DNA from: Thunnus maccoyii
Taxonomy: Eukaryota > Chordata > Actinopteri > Scombriformes > Scombridae
Length of the DNA: 64,000 bases
Assembly (NCBI RefSeq): GCF_910596095.1
Contig: NC_056550.1
Span: 21,262,001-21,326,000, forward strand
Reading direction: 5' to 3'
Positions within the stretch are counted from its first letter, which is position 1; each line of letters opens with the position of its first letter. The notes beneath the pieces were generated by a model that had not been told where the DNA came from, ran no database searches, and worked only from the letters and a program-made list of their open reading frames with translations. The position numbers and the translations under genes are program-made. Below are positions 1 to 11,818 of the stretch, piece after piece.

Positions 1-3000
1 AGGTGCTGGAGAACTCTTACGTGACAGATATGTCATGCTAGATTTTGGGAGGTGATAGTTTTTATGGGATTTGTAATCTAATTTGTATGGCAGGAGTTTT
101 TGTTTCCTGTGTGAGGAGCTAAATTTTGTGCTATTGTAAAATCATTACCCTGAAAAATGTGGACCTTGTCAAATATTTCAGTCAAATGATGGTATTTATT
201 TGTTCAGTCTCAGTCTTGTCTCTAGTTTAACAGGGATGTGGCAGCAGATTTCTCCAGCCTGGCCTTGCGTCAGCAGGGAGATTCCTAGAGATCCAGCATC
301 TGAGTGCTGCATTCTTGCCGTCCCTACACATTGCCATTGCGACCCTCACGAGACAAAACAATAAGACGACCACAGTCACAGACAGAGTTGTTTCCTATCC
401 CCCAGCTGGAGTGAGGGGTGTGAGAAACATGCCCGCTGAGCTCAGAGTTATGGCCAGAGAGGCGAATAGTAACACACAACCAAATTCCACGGTAGCGATG
501 GTCCCCTCTCCTCCACAGACACTCCACTCAATAGATGAGGAAGACAGACAAAGGAGCAATTCTCTTGTTAACACAAGAGGCCCTGTCTATAATAAATACG
601 AGGCTATGAATGAAGATAGAGATGTGTGATGAGGCTTTGAGACCAAACCTGAAAATCCAACTTCAATTCAAGTTAAAGAACTTAAACCCAACACAACACA
701 TACTTCACTCCTCAGATTGAATCATTGGAATTAATTAGGAAGATTATGTTAAAACCTAACAGATGGCGCTGACCCTTGCGTTTATGAGTGGGGTTTCAGG
801 GTTTTCGAATTAGAGGAGGGCCTGTCAGGGGCGGGTTTCCCATCAAAGTGGGGACTCGCCCTCAGCGTGGCCACAGACGTCGGGCTGGAGGGCGGCTCTC
901 AGTCTGAATCCCTGCCAGAATGTTTTATGTTCGCATTCAGCCCGAGCAAGGCGCTTCAGACCACTGGAATCCAGACACTCTCCAGCTCTTTACATATTAT
1001 TTAAAGGGTAATTTATTTTACTTTACATTTTCTGTCGCCAGTTCAGGCCAACATTACTTAAACACTTAAAATCCTACATAGTGTTGTAAAACAGGAGTGT
1101 AAAAATGTTCACTTCTGTTTAATTCACCCAAAACAAACTCCTTCCTGTGGAAAATTAGATTGTCGGAGTGAAGTATGCTGAGAAATGATTCATTGGTGGC
1201 TGCGGGTCAGTTGTCTGATTTGTGATGCGATCAGCTGAAAAGCTGAGGAGTATTATAAAGAAGGCAGTTTTAACGCAGAGGCCTGAGGGGACGCATGAGT
1301 AACTAGCTGTCGACTCAAGCTATAAGTCATAGCTGTGGGGTCCTTGAGTGCTAAGCTAATGGAAACTTATACACTTTATAAGGATACACACACTTGAGTC
1401 TAGTTGCCTCCCTGGGAGGTCTTGCAGGGTTAAAGAAGGTAGTGGGAGCAGAATATAAAATTATGGGAGCGAATGAGCAGCCAGATTCTCATTTAAGTTC
1501 ATGGTAGTGTCAGGCCGCCCGCTGGATTTATTCAGGCTGAACGGAGTATTTTTTTGTGTTTGAATGAGAACAAAACACAGGAAAACAGTAGCAGGCTACT
1601 GGGCCGCAGCCATGCAGCGCTCAACAATATGGGATGAATGATTTCCGTAGGAAAGGAGGGACAGGGTCCAAACCCACTTCATCATTACTTCGCCTCTTTG
1701 AGGCAGCAGGAAGTCAAGAAAATAAATTTCTGAGCTGTGGATTTGATTTATGGTCATACGAGAGAATGCAGGTGAGGAAACATAGGTATGTGTTTGTGTA
1801 ACAAAAATTAGCTGTCATGTGTTAACATAAGCTTCACCATGTGTTTGTTTCTACTTTTTTTGGTGAACTTCTTGTCTTCTGTGTTAGTGTTGGTGAATGT
1901 TGATTGGTTGCTTTGTCCAACATTTAATCTCGTCCACAATAAACCAACCATATTGCCACGAATCTTAGTTTGGCTATTTATGGTTTCCAGAGGATGACTG
2001 CTATATTTTGTCAGGATATATTTAAAACTTTCCATGAAATTTGATTATTATCGGTCTCTAAAAATAGGAACAAAAAGTGCTGAATAACAATAACAAATGA
2101 TTAAATGATAACGTACTGTACATAGTGTACATACCGATCAGATTAGTGCACAAAACAAAGGACATTGTTCCCTTTATTATTCACTGCACCTGTTCACAAT
2201 AAGAATAGAGGATTGGCCATGAGGTGTGACAGTTGCAGCTAAAAAGAAGGTCATCCACTTTGTCTGACCTTTGACCTAAACCTCCCCTCCACCACATTGG
2301 ATGGACATGCAAGTCAAAAAAAAAGGAAGGGCCACACAGTGACAGAGCAAAGCTGCCCCTCAATTACATGTGGTCAAACACAAACTATCACCACAAACAC
2401 ACACATGAACAGGCAAATCACACATTATGCATAAGCAAACAAATTTGTTGCAGTGTATCTCACGCAAAGCTGTGACCTTTCAGCTCTTGAGATCTACCTT
2501 GTGCGGTCTTCACCTCACAAAATTTTGACCCTTGTATGTTTTATGAGGTATGTTATGATTTTTGCCTGTCTTTCACCTCTTTTGAAGTTGAGACCTTTCC
2601 ATAAACCAAAACCACAAAGCTCTCCCCAATGGCCTTGTGGTGGGATGGAAATAAAGCCGAGCCTAACCCCTTTAAAGATCTACTTGGCTATGGTTTAAAG
2701 CAAACTTCTCCTCCCACACATATTTATTCTTTGTGGGGGGAAAAAAAATCAAGTGCTATTTAGATTCTGAAGTCATAGAACTCTTAGTCTAGTTATGTGT
2801 TGTATTCATCAGCAGTTTTGAAAGTCTTCACCTTGTTTCTCATTGTATATTCTTTACTTGTTTGTCTACGTGCACTTGCGTTTTTAACCCGGCAGCTTGT
2901 TGCACCGTCACCACGGCTACGCAAACAAACACAGAGAACCAAAGCAACACGCTTCAGCAGGTAATCATTAGTGCCAAGTTGACCTTTGACCCCTGCAATG

Positions 3001-6000
3001 CCTCAGATGACATATGGCCACATCTACCTGCTGTTACTGGAGTCACTGGGCCGCGTCACCCAGCAGCAGGAGGTGTGGTGTAAATGCAGTGACTTGCGTG
3101 CCAGTTAGATTTGTTTTATGTAGGCTGTTAGCTCACTGATAGAGCGTGCCACGTTAGGTGGTTTTCAGGTACAGCGGACGGTGTAAAGGTTGTTTTTTTT
3201 TTAATTCCCAGAGGTATCACGTGTCAGTCTGTCATCTCCGATAGCTGTGTAAGGGAATATTTCCTTTCTCTTTTATGAAAGAAACCCACTTTTTTTAAAG
3301 ATGATCAGGAAATTCCCTTGGCAAAAGCCAGCCACAACATAGAAATGTTAGCAAACGACTATTGCTGATTTCCTTGCAGACGTTCATCCTGTTTACAGTT
3401 CTTAATTTATGGGTGTTGGGTTTTACAAGAGGTTTTTTTTTTTCAATAGAAAAGCAATGGGAGTTTTCTATTGTCTTCATTCTCCCTTTTAATTTGACTT
3501 TATTTCTTTACATTTCTATTTTTTTATCTCACTGGTATGTCTGTCTGCTAGACTACCCTATTTCTAATACTTATACCCCCACCTCATATTCTCAGTTGGC
3601 AATTAAAACACATTTTTTCCATTTCTCTCTTGAGTCAGACATTCCAAATGGATTTCTCTGTTTCCCCATTTCCTCCGTCTCCTACGCTCATCCTTCTTCT
3701 ACCCGCTGGCATGTCTTCTTCTGTCACTTTGGAATTCTTCAGGTTTACACTATTATCTGACCATTTCAGACAGAAGTGAAAAGTCAAACTCCTCCGCCAC
3801 TTGTATCTTGGGTTGTTGGGAAATCATGTTTAGTACCGTCAGGACAACAACTGCTATTTTTTACAACTCTATTTTTTCTGAGTCATCAAGTCCCTGAGAC
3901 AACAGTAATTTGTTTTTCCAGCCAACCCACACAGATAAGCTTTTGATGGATAGTAACGGGTGCAGTACCGTTGTGGCCAGTATTTTTCATCTAGTTTAAC
4001 AAGCTGTCTGTCATTAAAGTTGTTGTTAATCCCATTAGATACTATCTGAATAATAAGAGTATTATGTAGACATAAGGCATAAATGGCGCTGTGAAAGGCT
4101 TTATATTGCCTGTTGTTGGATTAATGATGTGGTTGTGAGGGGGGATGGAGACCGGAGACAGAAGCAACCCACAGCAACAGCTGAAAAAACCCTTTCAGTT
4201 TCTAAGTTGGTCTGTCTGCCTTGTGTCTGTCCTTGGTTAAGCCTAGATGCATCTGTTGATGCCCACACCCCAACAGCCTTTAGGATAGTGTAATATCTAA
4301 ATCTGCATGTAGCTATTTTGGCCAATCTAGACAAGTGTTGTTAAGCTGTTTGGAGACTTCCTGCATGTGTAATCAACCAGAAAAAGCCCAACAATATGCT
4401 GCCTCTATTCTACACTTTGTTGAGAAAGATGAAAAGATGGTCTAATTATCCTATGTGAATACATAGCATTTGTCATAGTATCACTTACACAAGTCTTCCT
4501 AAATCATCCGCCTGTGTTGTACAAGTTTATGCAGTTTTTTTTTTCTTTTGCCTGAAGCAAATAAGCACTTTACCACAATCACTGCCTTTAAGTGCAAACA
4601 GTGTCTCACAGACATGCATACAGCTATAGTTATGAATTCCTCCAGTCTGGGAGGTCATACAGTGCCAGAGAGCAGAGCAAAGCAAAGCAAAGCAAGGCAG
4701 GATGTGGCAAAAAACATCTCCTCCGTTTCACTCTACCTGAGTACACTTTCATTTCACTCTGTCTCATCCTTCTCTTCCTGTGTGTGCTCTTATCTGCTTT
4801 GCAGCAAACCCACACAGTGTGAAAACAAATCAGTTGCTGCAACCCAAGGGGGAAAAAAAAGTCTGTTAAAAGCCTTTTTTCATATTTGTGGGCAAGAAAA
4901 TGTGCAGTTCACACTCAACATTTCCACTGCAATCAATGGGTCTGAAATTTAAACACAAGCATTCCCAGTGCTCAACTCTGTCTTTCCTCAGTGTTTCCCA
5001 TCTGTTGCATTTATCCTTAACATCTTGTCACTTTTTCCCCACAGATTTTCAGGTCAGGAGAGATGAACCAAAACCAGCTGTTCAAATTTGATTAACATCC
5101 ATGCCTGTGTTGCCCCTTTGAGAATATTAACACACTGAGTGGGCGACTGGCAGTTGCTCATTGCAGCACCCAGGGAGTCAAATAGGGTAATGTTGATGAC
5201 TGATTTGCAATCAGAGGGGTACATCTTATATGTATGTAAGGCCAGACGAATGCATTTGATAAATTAAGCCCCACTGGGATTGAAAGGAGTTGAAAAACAT
5301 GTTAACTTCCTCACATAAGACATCAGGGTGTAGGGTTTTTTGCTGAAACAGAAGCTCGAAACAGAGGCAGTGCCCTGTTAGTTCACTGTGAAAAACCAGA
5401 AAACAAATGATTACATACAAAAACATTGACTGTTTCTCAACTACTGCTAATTATGTCAATTTCTCAGACATGAGACTAAATACTCACATGCTATAATTCA
5501 CTAAAGCCATATACATCTGGAGACTTATTTGCAAAGGTTAGGCAAGTCACAGTCACAGTTTAGGATGTTTGTTCTCGCCAGTTTATTTATTTTTTCTCGA
5601 TTTGGTTGGATCAATAAAATAACTGTGAAAGACTATGCTCATCCTCAAAGCATATAGATAGAAATACATAAGTAGTAACATACCGTCAGTCATTTAACCT
5701 ATAGTTTAATCTGAAATTGCAGATGTGTCTTAACCCAATAAAATTAACAAATAAACAGAACATGCTAACTATTCATTGAAAAAAGACTGTATATACATTA
5801 CCCTTAATATTTTTTTTCTTTTGTAAAGTTTTGTAAAGTTTTTTATCTTTGTTCCCCAACATCATCAGCACTGTTCAATCAGAGCATCCAACTCTACCAC
5901 ACATGATAAGATAATGTGACTGCCTGAAATCCAAATGGAGGATTCTCAATGAGGCCACACACTGCTTCCTCTCCAGGCCTGTTTGCCATGTGTTGTCTTT

Positions 6001-8456
6001 AGATTACAAACAAGGCGATGTGATCTCGAGCCTATTCTGATGACTTATTTTTATCCCTCTTTCAGTCCTTTCTCTGTTGCCAAAAGGATTAGGAACTTAT
6101 CTTTTAATACCGTTCGAGCGTCAGCTCTGCACGTCATCCTGCAGTCTAGAAGTGAATGACTTCCAGCACCGATGTTTGGGAACCCACTGAGGAGACGTCT
6201 GTCCTTTTTGTTAACCACAGTAGTTGATGTGGCAGAAATACCAGCAGTAAGAGAGAGAGAAGGAGTTAAGACGTGGGTGGTGGTTAAGCATCTAAATCAA
6301 CCAAAGCTATTGGGCTGTTTAATTTTATGAGGTGTGAGACCTTTGCGGCTCCATTCACTGAGGTCAGCGCAAACAGATTAGAGATCACACCAGTGTGTGA
6401 CCTAGGCTCGCCATCATTACACCACTGCACCAATGATTTATAGAGTTGATGAAAGCATGACATCATGTATTAAATCAGCCTTCTGTTAGTCTGCCCTAAC
6501 CCTCTAAATGGTGACATACACGCTATCCGACCAAGCAAATTAGGGTCTGGTCGTGCAGAGACATGGGGCCCTTTTTGCCAAAACATCAGTTGCTTGTTAA
6601 TTACAAATTGCACAACACATGATACGATACGACAGATAAGATGTGTATTGAAGCCCTGTATAAGCAACCGAAGAAGACAGGGAACACTTATCGACTGAGG
6701 TGAGATTAGCAAGTAGCCCTCCTGAGTCTGAACCCATTCATTACATGGAATCCTCTTTCTGCATAAACAATGGTTTATAACTAAGAACCATAAACAGAGA
6801 ATTTAAACAGCTACCAATCATGCTCTGGAAGGACTCAGCATTCAACAATTTTGCAGATGTAGTCTTTTAGACCTTGTTAACAAGGAAAATTTCCTAAAAA
6901 AAAAGGTGGATGGCGTTATCATTCTCATGAAATGTTACCTATCAGATGGAGCAAAACAAAGGGAAGAAAGGGAAGGGAGGTAAAGTAAGAGACTCAGAGA
7001 GACTCAGTAAGAGCTGTTTGACTTTATTCTTCATTACCTCCTCACAACACCTCATAAGTCAGACATTTGCTGGTGCCGGATGATGGCATACTTCCTCATT
7101 CATACCGCCTCAGTGTTATAAGCACCGGGTGGAAACAGGTCATTGTGGTCCTTCAAACAGAAAGGAAAAAGTCTGGGATGTTATCAGGAGATCCTAACAT
7201 GATTCCACGGGGCCTCCAAGCAGACTCATAAAGGAGCTGCAGCAAACATTTAACAGCACTGTGTCACAGAGTCACAGGAGAAAAACACTTACATAATGAG
7301 GAACCCCCCTCTCTTTTTACACACCCATAGGCAACAAAAAGGAGAGGAGAGAAAGGACATCTTTGAAAATGTGGACAAAAGACTGTCTGTCTCTCTAACA
7401 CATTTACCTAAGGGAGTCATAAGAGAGCTTAATAGTGTACCCTGATCCTGCGATGGCCGCCTCTTTAACTCCACATTGCCTCTGCCCCTCCACCCACAAC
7501 CTTTTACCTCTGCTGGCTCTTTTTAGCGGCTCTTTGTAAGAATAACTGCACCTCTGATTATTCATCCTGCATGAGGGTGAGATGCCTGCCTGCCACAATG
7601 AACGGAAGACGCATTCATTGGACTGGAATGAAAATCACATCTTGTTTTACAGTTGAGAAATTATATTGTTATTTCACCAAATCGTCACATTTAACCTATC
7701 ACATATCCTTTACGTCAGTCAGATCCATATCTTGAACACTTTATTGGAACGGATCCAATCGTTACTCTACAGCCGAGGTCTTGTTAAAAACATGAGCTGT
7801 GTTTTCTGACCCAGTCATGACTAGGCCTGTTTGTTCCAGTGGTTCGGAAAGCGTTCTTGGTCCCCAGGTCATGGCTGAACTTCTCATATTTATGTTAGCT
7901 AAACTGCAGGCTGGCAGGCTAATTCGCTGGTATGTGTTTTCATTAGGTCTCTGGGGCCGGGTAGAGCTCCCTCACTAACGTGGCTCCTCTGAACTCTGAC
8001 CTCGGCTTTAATGGGATGGCTGGCAGAGAAAGAGGGTCATGGCTTCAGCGCGGGCCTGCTAGGACTTAAGGTAACAATTTGAGGAGGCGTAACAGGTTAT
8101 GTAACCTTGACGCTGGATACTAATGACTCGATAGGGTTTGCGGAATGTCCACTCTCAATAGGTCTCTTTTACATCAGTTGCTGTTTGTGGCAACAAAATT
8201 AGCTTTGGTATGGTAAGATAGGACAAATCCTGCTCTGTGTGCTAGATAACAGCTATGTAGGGCATGTGATCGACCACTAGCAATGTGCTAAGCCACGGGC
8301 AATAAAATCAGTACAGAAGGACCTGTCATTCTGTCATCTCCTCTTTTTCTGCTCGCTTCCCTCAAGGCAGCACAGATACCCATCTCCTCATTTAGAAACA
8401 TGAAATATAAAGGCTGGTATGAGCATCTGCCTTCTTCAACAAAGACGTGTGCCCAG

Positions 8457-8769
8457 TAGAGCTGTACCATTAATCGACTCATCGCCAACTACTTTGATAA
8501 TCGAAAATTTATTTTAGTCATTCTTCAAGTCACACCTTTGCTGGTTTCAGCTTCTCAAAAAGTTGAAGCTTTTACGTGTCATACATGATAGTAAAGTGAA
8601 TATCTTTGGATTTTGGACTATTGATCAATCAATATGAGACATTTTTGGAGCATGAAGAAGCATTTTTCACTATTTTCTGACATTTCATAGCCAAAACCAT
8701 TGATAAATTAATCAAGAAAACAATTGTCAGATTGATTGATAATGAAAATCATCTCTAGTTGCAGCCCTA
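8457..8769 (-). mobile_element. hAT-like miniature element (MITE), copy 1
   Basis: The left edge reads tagagctgtacc and the right edge agttgcagcccta, which are imperfect inverted repeats. The interior has the ATTAATCGA / TTGATAATGAAAATCAT themes of a non-autonomous repeat common in fish genomes. A second copy, oppositely oriented, is at 48515-48793. It has no coding capacity. The family assignment is from memory of fish repeats; the copy relationship is read from the sequence. Confidence 0.7.
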
Positions 8770-9053
8770 GTGCCTCCTATTATGATGAAAAGAGTGCCGA
8801 AACACTTACTTAAACAACGACTACACAATTAATCTCAAAAATAAATACAGGAAAATAATCATCAGATGAAGCTCTAGATGGCAGTGACTGATAGCATGAG
8901 TCCAGTTATTGGGTACAACAAAGCATTTGAGGAAGGAAAATGTCTCATATTGCCTAGTGTCTGATATTACCTCCTTACACAAGGCTATAACCACAGCTCC
9001 TACCACTGGTTCCTTTATTGTCTGGGATTGGCTCTCAGCTGGGGAAGATTTGC

Positions 9054-9076
9054 TGTGTGTGTGTGTGTGTGTGTGT
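9054..9076. repeat. (TG)n microsatellite
   Basis: Uninterrupted TG dinucleotides, about 11 units, in the region upstream of the kinase gene. Confidence 0.95.
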
Positions 9077-10200
9077 CTGTGCTGTTTGCTTGGGGTCAGT
9101 CGGGGCCTCTGTCTTTCTAACAGCTTCACAGTTTCACAGTTTTAGCTGCAGCAAGCCCCTGGAGGTTAGGTGACACATTTCCCATGGAGTACAGGTCATC
9201 GTCACATTGGTCCACTCTGCAGGCCATAAATACCAATCATCTTCCCTCACAGGCTTGCCTTTATGTAAACTATCCTGACAACAGCTCCGTTATGATAGTG
9301 CGTCTTCTATTTCTGACTCGAATATTAGATAACAGAGAGAGAGAAAAAAAAAACTGTAGCACCTGGGTGTAAATCAACATCACTGTACTTTCCAAGCTAA
9401 ATATCTTGCAATGTCTGATGAAGACTTGTCTAATGGGATGCTTTGAATTCTTCTTTAATGACAGTGCAGCTTCAGTAGGCAGACAAACAACTCTCCCACA
9501 GATGAGATAGAAGACGCTATGCAGAAAGCTCCCACACCTCAAGGGCAGCTTCACATTCATGACTAAAGTTGTGTGAGAAAAAAAAAGGCCAACTCTCACC
9601 TGAAGTACAGCCAAGCCAAACCCGGTGCAAGCAGCAGGAAAACAGATACCAATGTCAAACATGCCTCAAATGCTTGTGAGCGCATGTGTGTGTGCACGTG
9701 TTTGTATATGAATCTGGACATATTTTGCGTCTTTATGGGTTGTTTTTTTTTTAAATTTGGGAGCAGGTGGGTATCATGCAGGGTTAGAAATAAGGGAAAT
9801 AAAGGGTCAATCAGCTTTGAGGTTAGGTTACCATTTAAATGCCTTATTGAATAATCTCAGCAAACACATTTTAATTCTTGCTTCACTGTTTTAGTGAGAC
9901 TTTACTCGCCCTTAAAGGCTGACATATAGCTGCAATTCTAAACTGATATTGTACATCATAACATAGAAACTGCTGTAAATTATGAGGGGATAAAGTGCAC
10001 AGTTCTTTACGATGTCATTAAGGATGTTTCATATTTAATCATTGCTACAATTTTATTGGTTTAAGTCATCATAATAAAAAAACTGCTCAACTGAAAGTAA
10101 CGATTAAAGTGTTTGTTTACCTGCACCAAGATAAATTCCTATCACTTGAACGCACCACTGCCAGCTTGCAGAAGAGGACGGTCCTGAGTTGCAGCAAGCT

Positions 10201-10240
10201 CCATTGGTTTCTACTGCTGAACGTCATCGCAGGGGGCGGG
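10201..10240 (+). promoter_or_regulatory. putative proximal promoter of the STK17A-type kinase gene
   Basis: Within 40 bases lie an inverted CCAAT box (CCATTGG, 10201-10207), a CRE-like half site (ACGTCA, 10221-10226) and a GC box (GGGGGCGGG, 10232-10240). They sit 250-290 bases upstream of the first in-frame ATG at 10492. No TATA box is evident, as expected for a broadly expressed kinase. The transcription start itself cannot be placed from sequence. Confidence 0.5.
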
Positions 10241-10491
10241 CGAGGAGTTTTCATGTCAAGAATTTGTAGTAGCACTCAAACCAATTTGCCGCACCGACGG
10301 TGTCACACTCCTGCAGGGCATCATCTTTTGTTTGGGATACGCGTTTAACCTGGATTATCTCCCGGTGGTTTGACACAGCTCCTGTAGGCTCTAGACGACC
10401 CTTTTTATCATGCGAGTCTTTACTTGATCGGATCATAAATCTTTGTCTTTGTTTTGTTTTTGTTTTTTTTTTGGTGAAAGAGAATTGTTTC

Positions 10492-10616
10492 ATGCCAACT
10501 TCAATGCCAGATTCAGCAACGATGAACAAGAACGGAATCGTGACAAAAATCCACACGAGGATTAGAGCTGACCCGTTCACAGCCAATTACGACTTGGTCG
10601 GCAAAGAACTGGGCAG
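10492..10616 (+). CDS. stk17a: stk17a-like coding exon 1
   Basis: Encodes residues 1-41 and two bases of Arg42, ending at the start of the Gly loop (GKELG). The donor is gtaaat. In-frame ATGs occur at 10492, 10504 and 10522. The third has the best initiation context, with A at -3. The frame stays open upstream of 10492 but has no further ATG and encodes low-complexity poly-Phe from a T-rich stretch. Confidence 0.85.
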
Positions 10617-11755
10617 GTAAATCTGTTTGTCGCATGAATGGTTTCCAGCATTCATTGATGAAAAAAAAACTAATCTGTGTTGCTGACTTTGTTCGTGTGC
10701 TGGCTGAGTGGAATTTGCAACACCATGATGATGTAAATCGGGTAATCATATTAGATGTTAATCTCTGCACTTGGTAACGTGAAGCGTGTTGATTGAACAT
10801 TTCTAATCTCGCATTCCATCTCAGGGAAAAGCTGCTGATGGAGTCGCGCATTTGGCATCCCCGGACGCGCAATGGTAATGCGCTTTCCGTGCGTCTTGGA
10901 TGAAAGTTGATGAATAGTTTTAGGACTTTCTGATCTTTTGGATTTAAAAAACTTGAGTTGGACAGAGTTATGTGAAGATGCAGGGGGTCCAGAAAGCTTT
11001 GAGAAAGTATGAGTTTGCATAGTTGTAGAATGATCACTGAAGAGAAAGCGTGATATTGTTCTCTGGGTTTAAGTTCACCAACCTTTGTTATCGTTTCCTC
11101 TTATGCCCACCTGTGTGGTTTAGTAGATCCTCCTACATGAGGTGGTGAAAGTGTAAAATACCACGAGCTGAACTTAAGTATTGGTTTGGAGTCGTATTTT
11201 GAATGAGTCAAAGTATTACAAGTGTGAGGTAATGTGGACTAATGAGAGTACAGGTACAGCTTACACTTGGTAGACACTGTAAAGTCAACTATAACTCAAT
11301 ATAGTGTGAAGACTAAAGACAGTTTTCCTGTTTCATACCGGTTTCTCAAGAGATGCAGCGTCAAATATGCCATCTAACGTCATTCACTTCTCCCTCTCTC
11401 TCTCTCTGTCTGTCTGTCTTTCTCTCCAGCTGAATGCATTTTGTGGGTCACATTTAATGTGTTGGACTCAGACACTGAAGTGCACATTCCAGTGGTGTTT
11501 AGGCAAGGATTCCCCAGTATACCAGACAATAATGACTTCTCACCCCAATTCAGAATTAAGACAAGTCACCAAAGTTGACAACCTGGATTCTGCTTAATGT
11601 TAACAGCTGTTTGATTGCTGCTTGAGCCAATTTTTGCATCTGTCTCTATAACTTTGCCCCTCTGCAGAGTTTGGGACAGGCTAAATAAAGAGTCAGTTGG
11701 TAGCGGCCAGTTTTCCTTGTCAAACACTCTGGGACATCCTGGGACAGCAGCCAGG

Positions 11756-11818
<63 letters not shown>

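Larger units (their letters stand above)
1..10200. other. intergenic or upstream region without a supportable gene
   Basis: I find no exon series, conserved domain or RNA gene here. Open frames are short and do not look like protein. A locally GC-rich patch lies at about 820-900. A GT microsatellite is at 9054-9076 and a miniature transposon at 8457-8769. One exon-shaped stretch at 2896-2960 is described under findings. The region could contain distal regulatory DNA for the kinase gene that follows, but nothing in the sequence proves that. Confidence 0.6.

Noticed and set aside
315..629. 104-codon + strand frame near the left edge
   Set aside because: Composition is unremarkable but there is no family similarity, no strong start context and an overlapping open frame on the other strand.
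3122..3185. tRNA-like A-box string (ttagctcactgatagagc)
   Set aside because: The expected B box is not present at the right distance and I could not form a cloverleaf; at most a decayed SINE head.
10300..10491. N-terminal extension of the kinase upstream of 10492
   Set aside because: The frame is open but begins with GTG, not ATG, and encodes poly-Phe from a T-rich tract, so it reads as 5' UTR.
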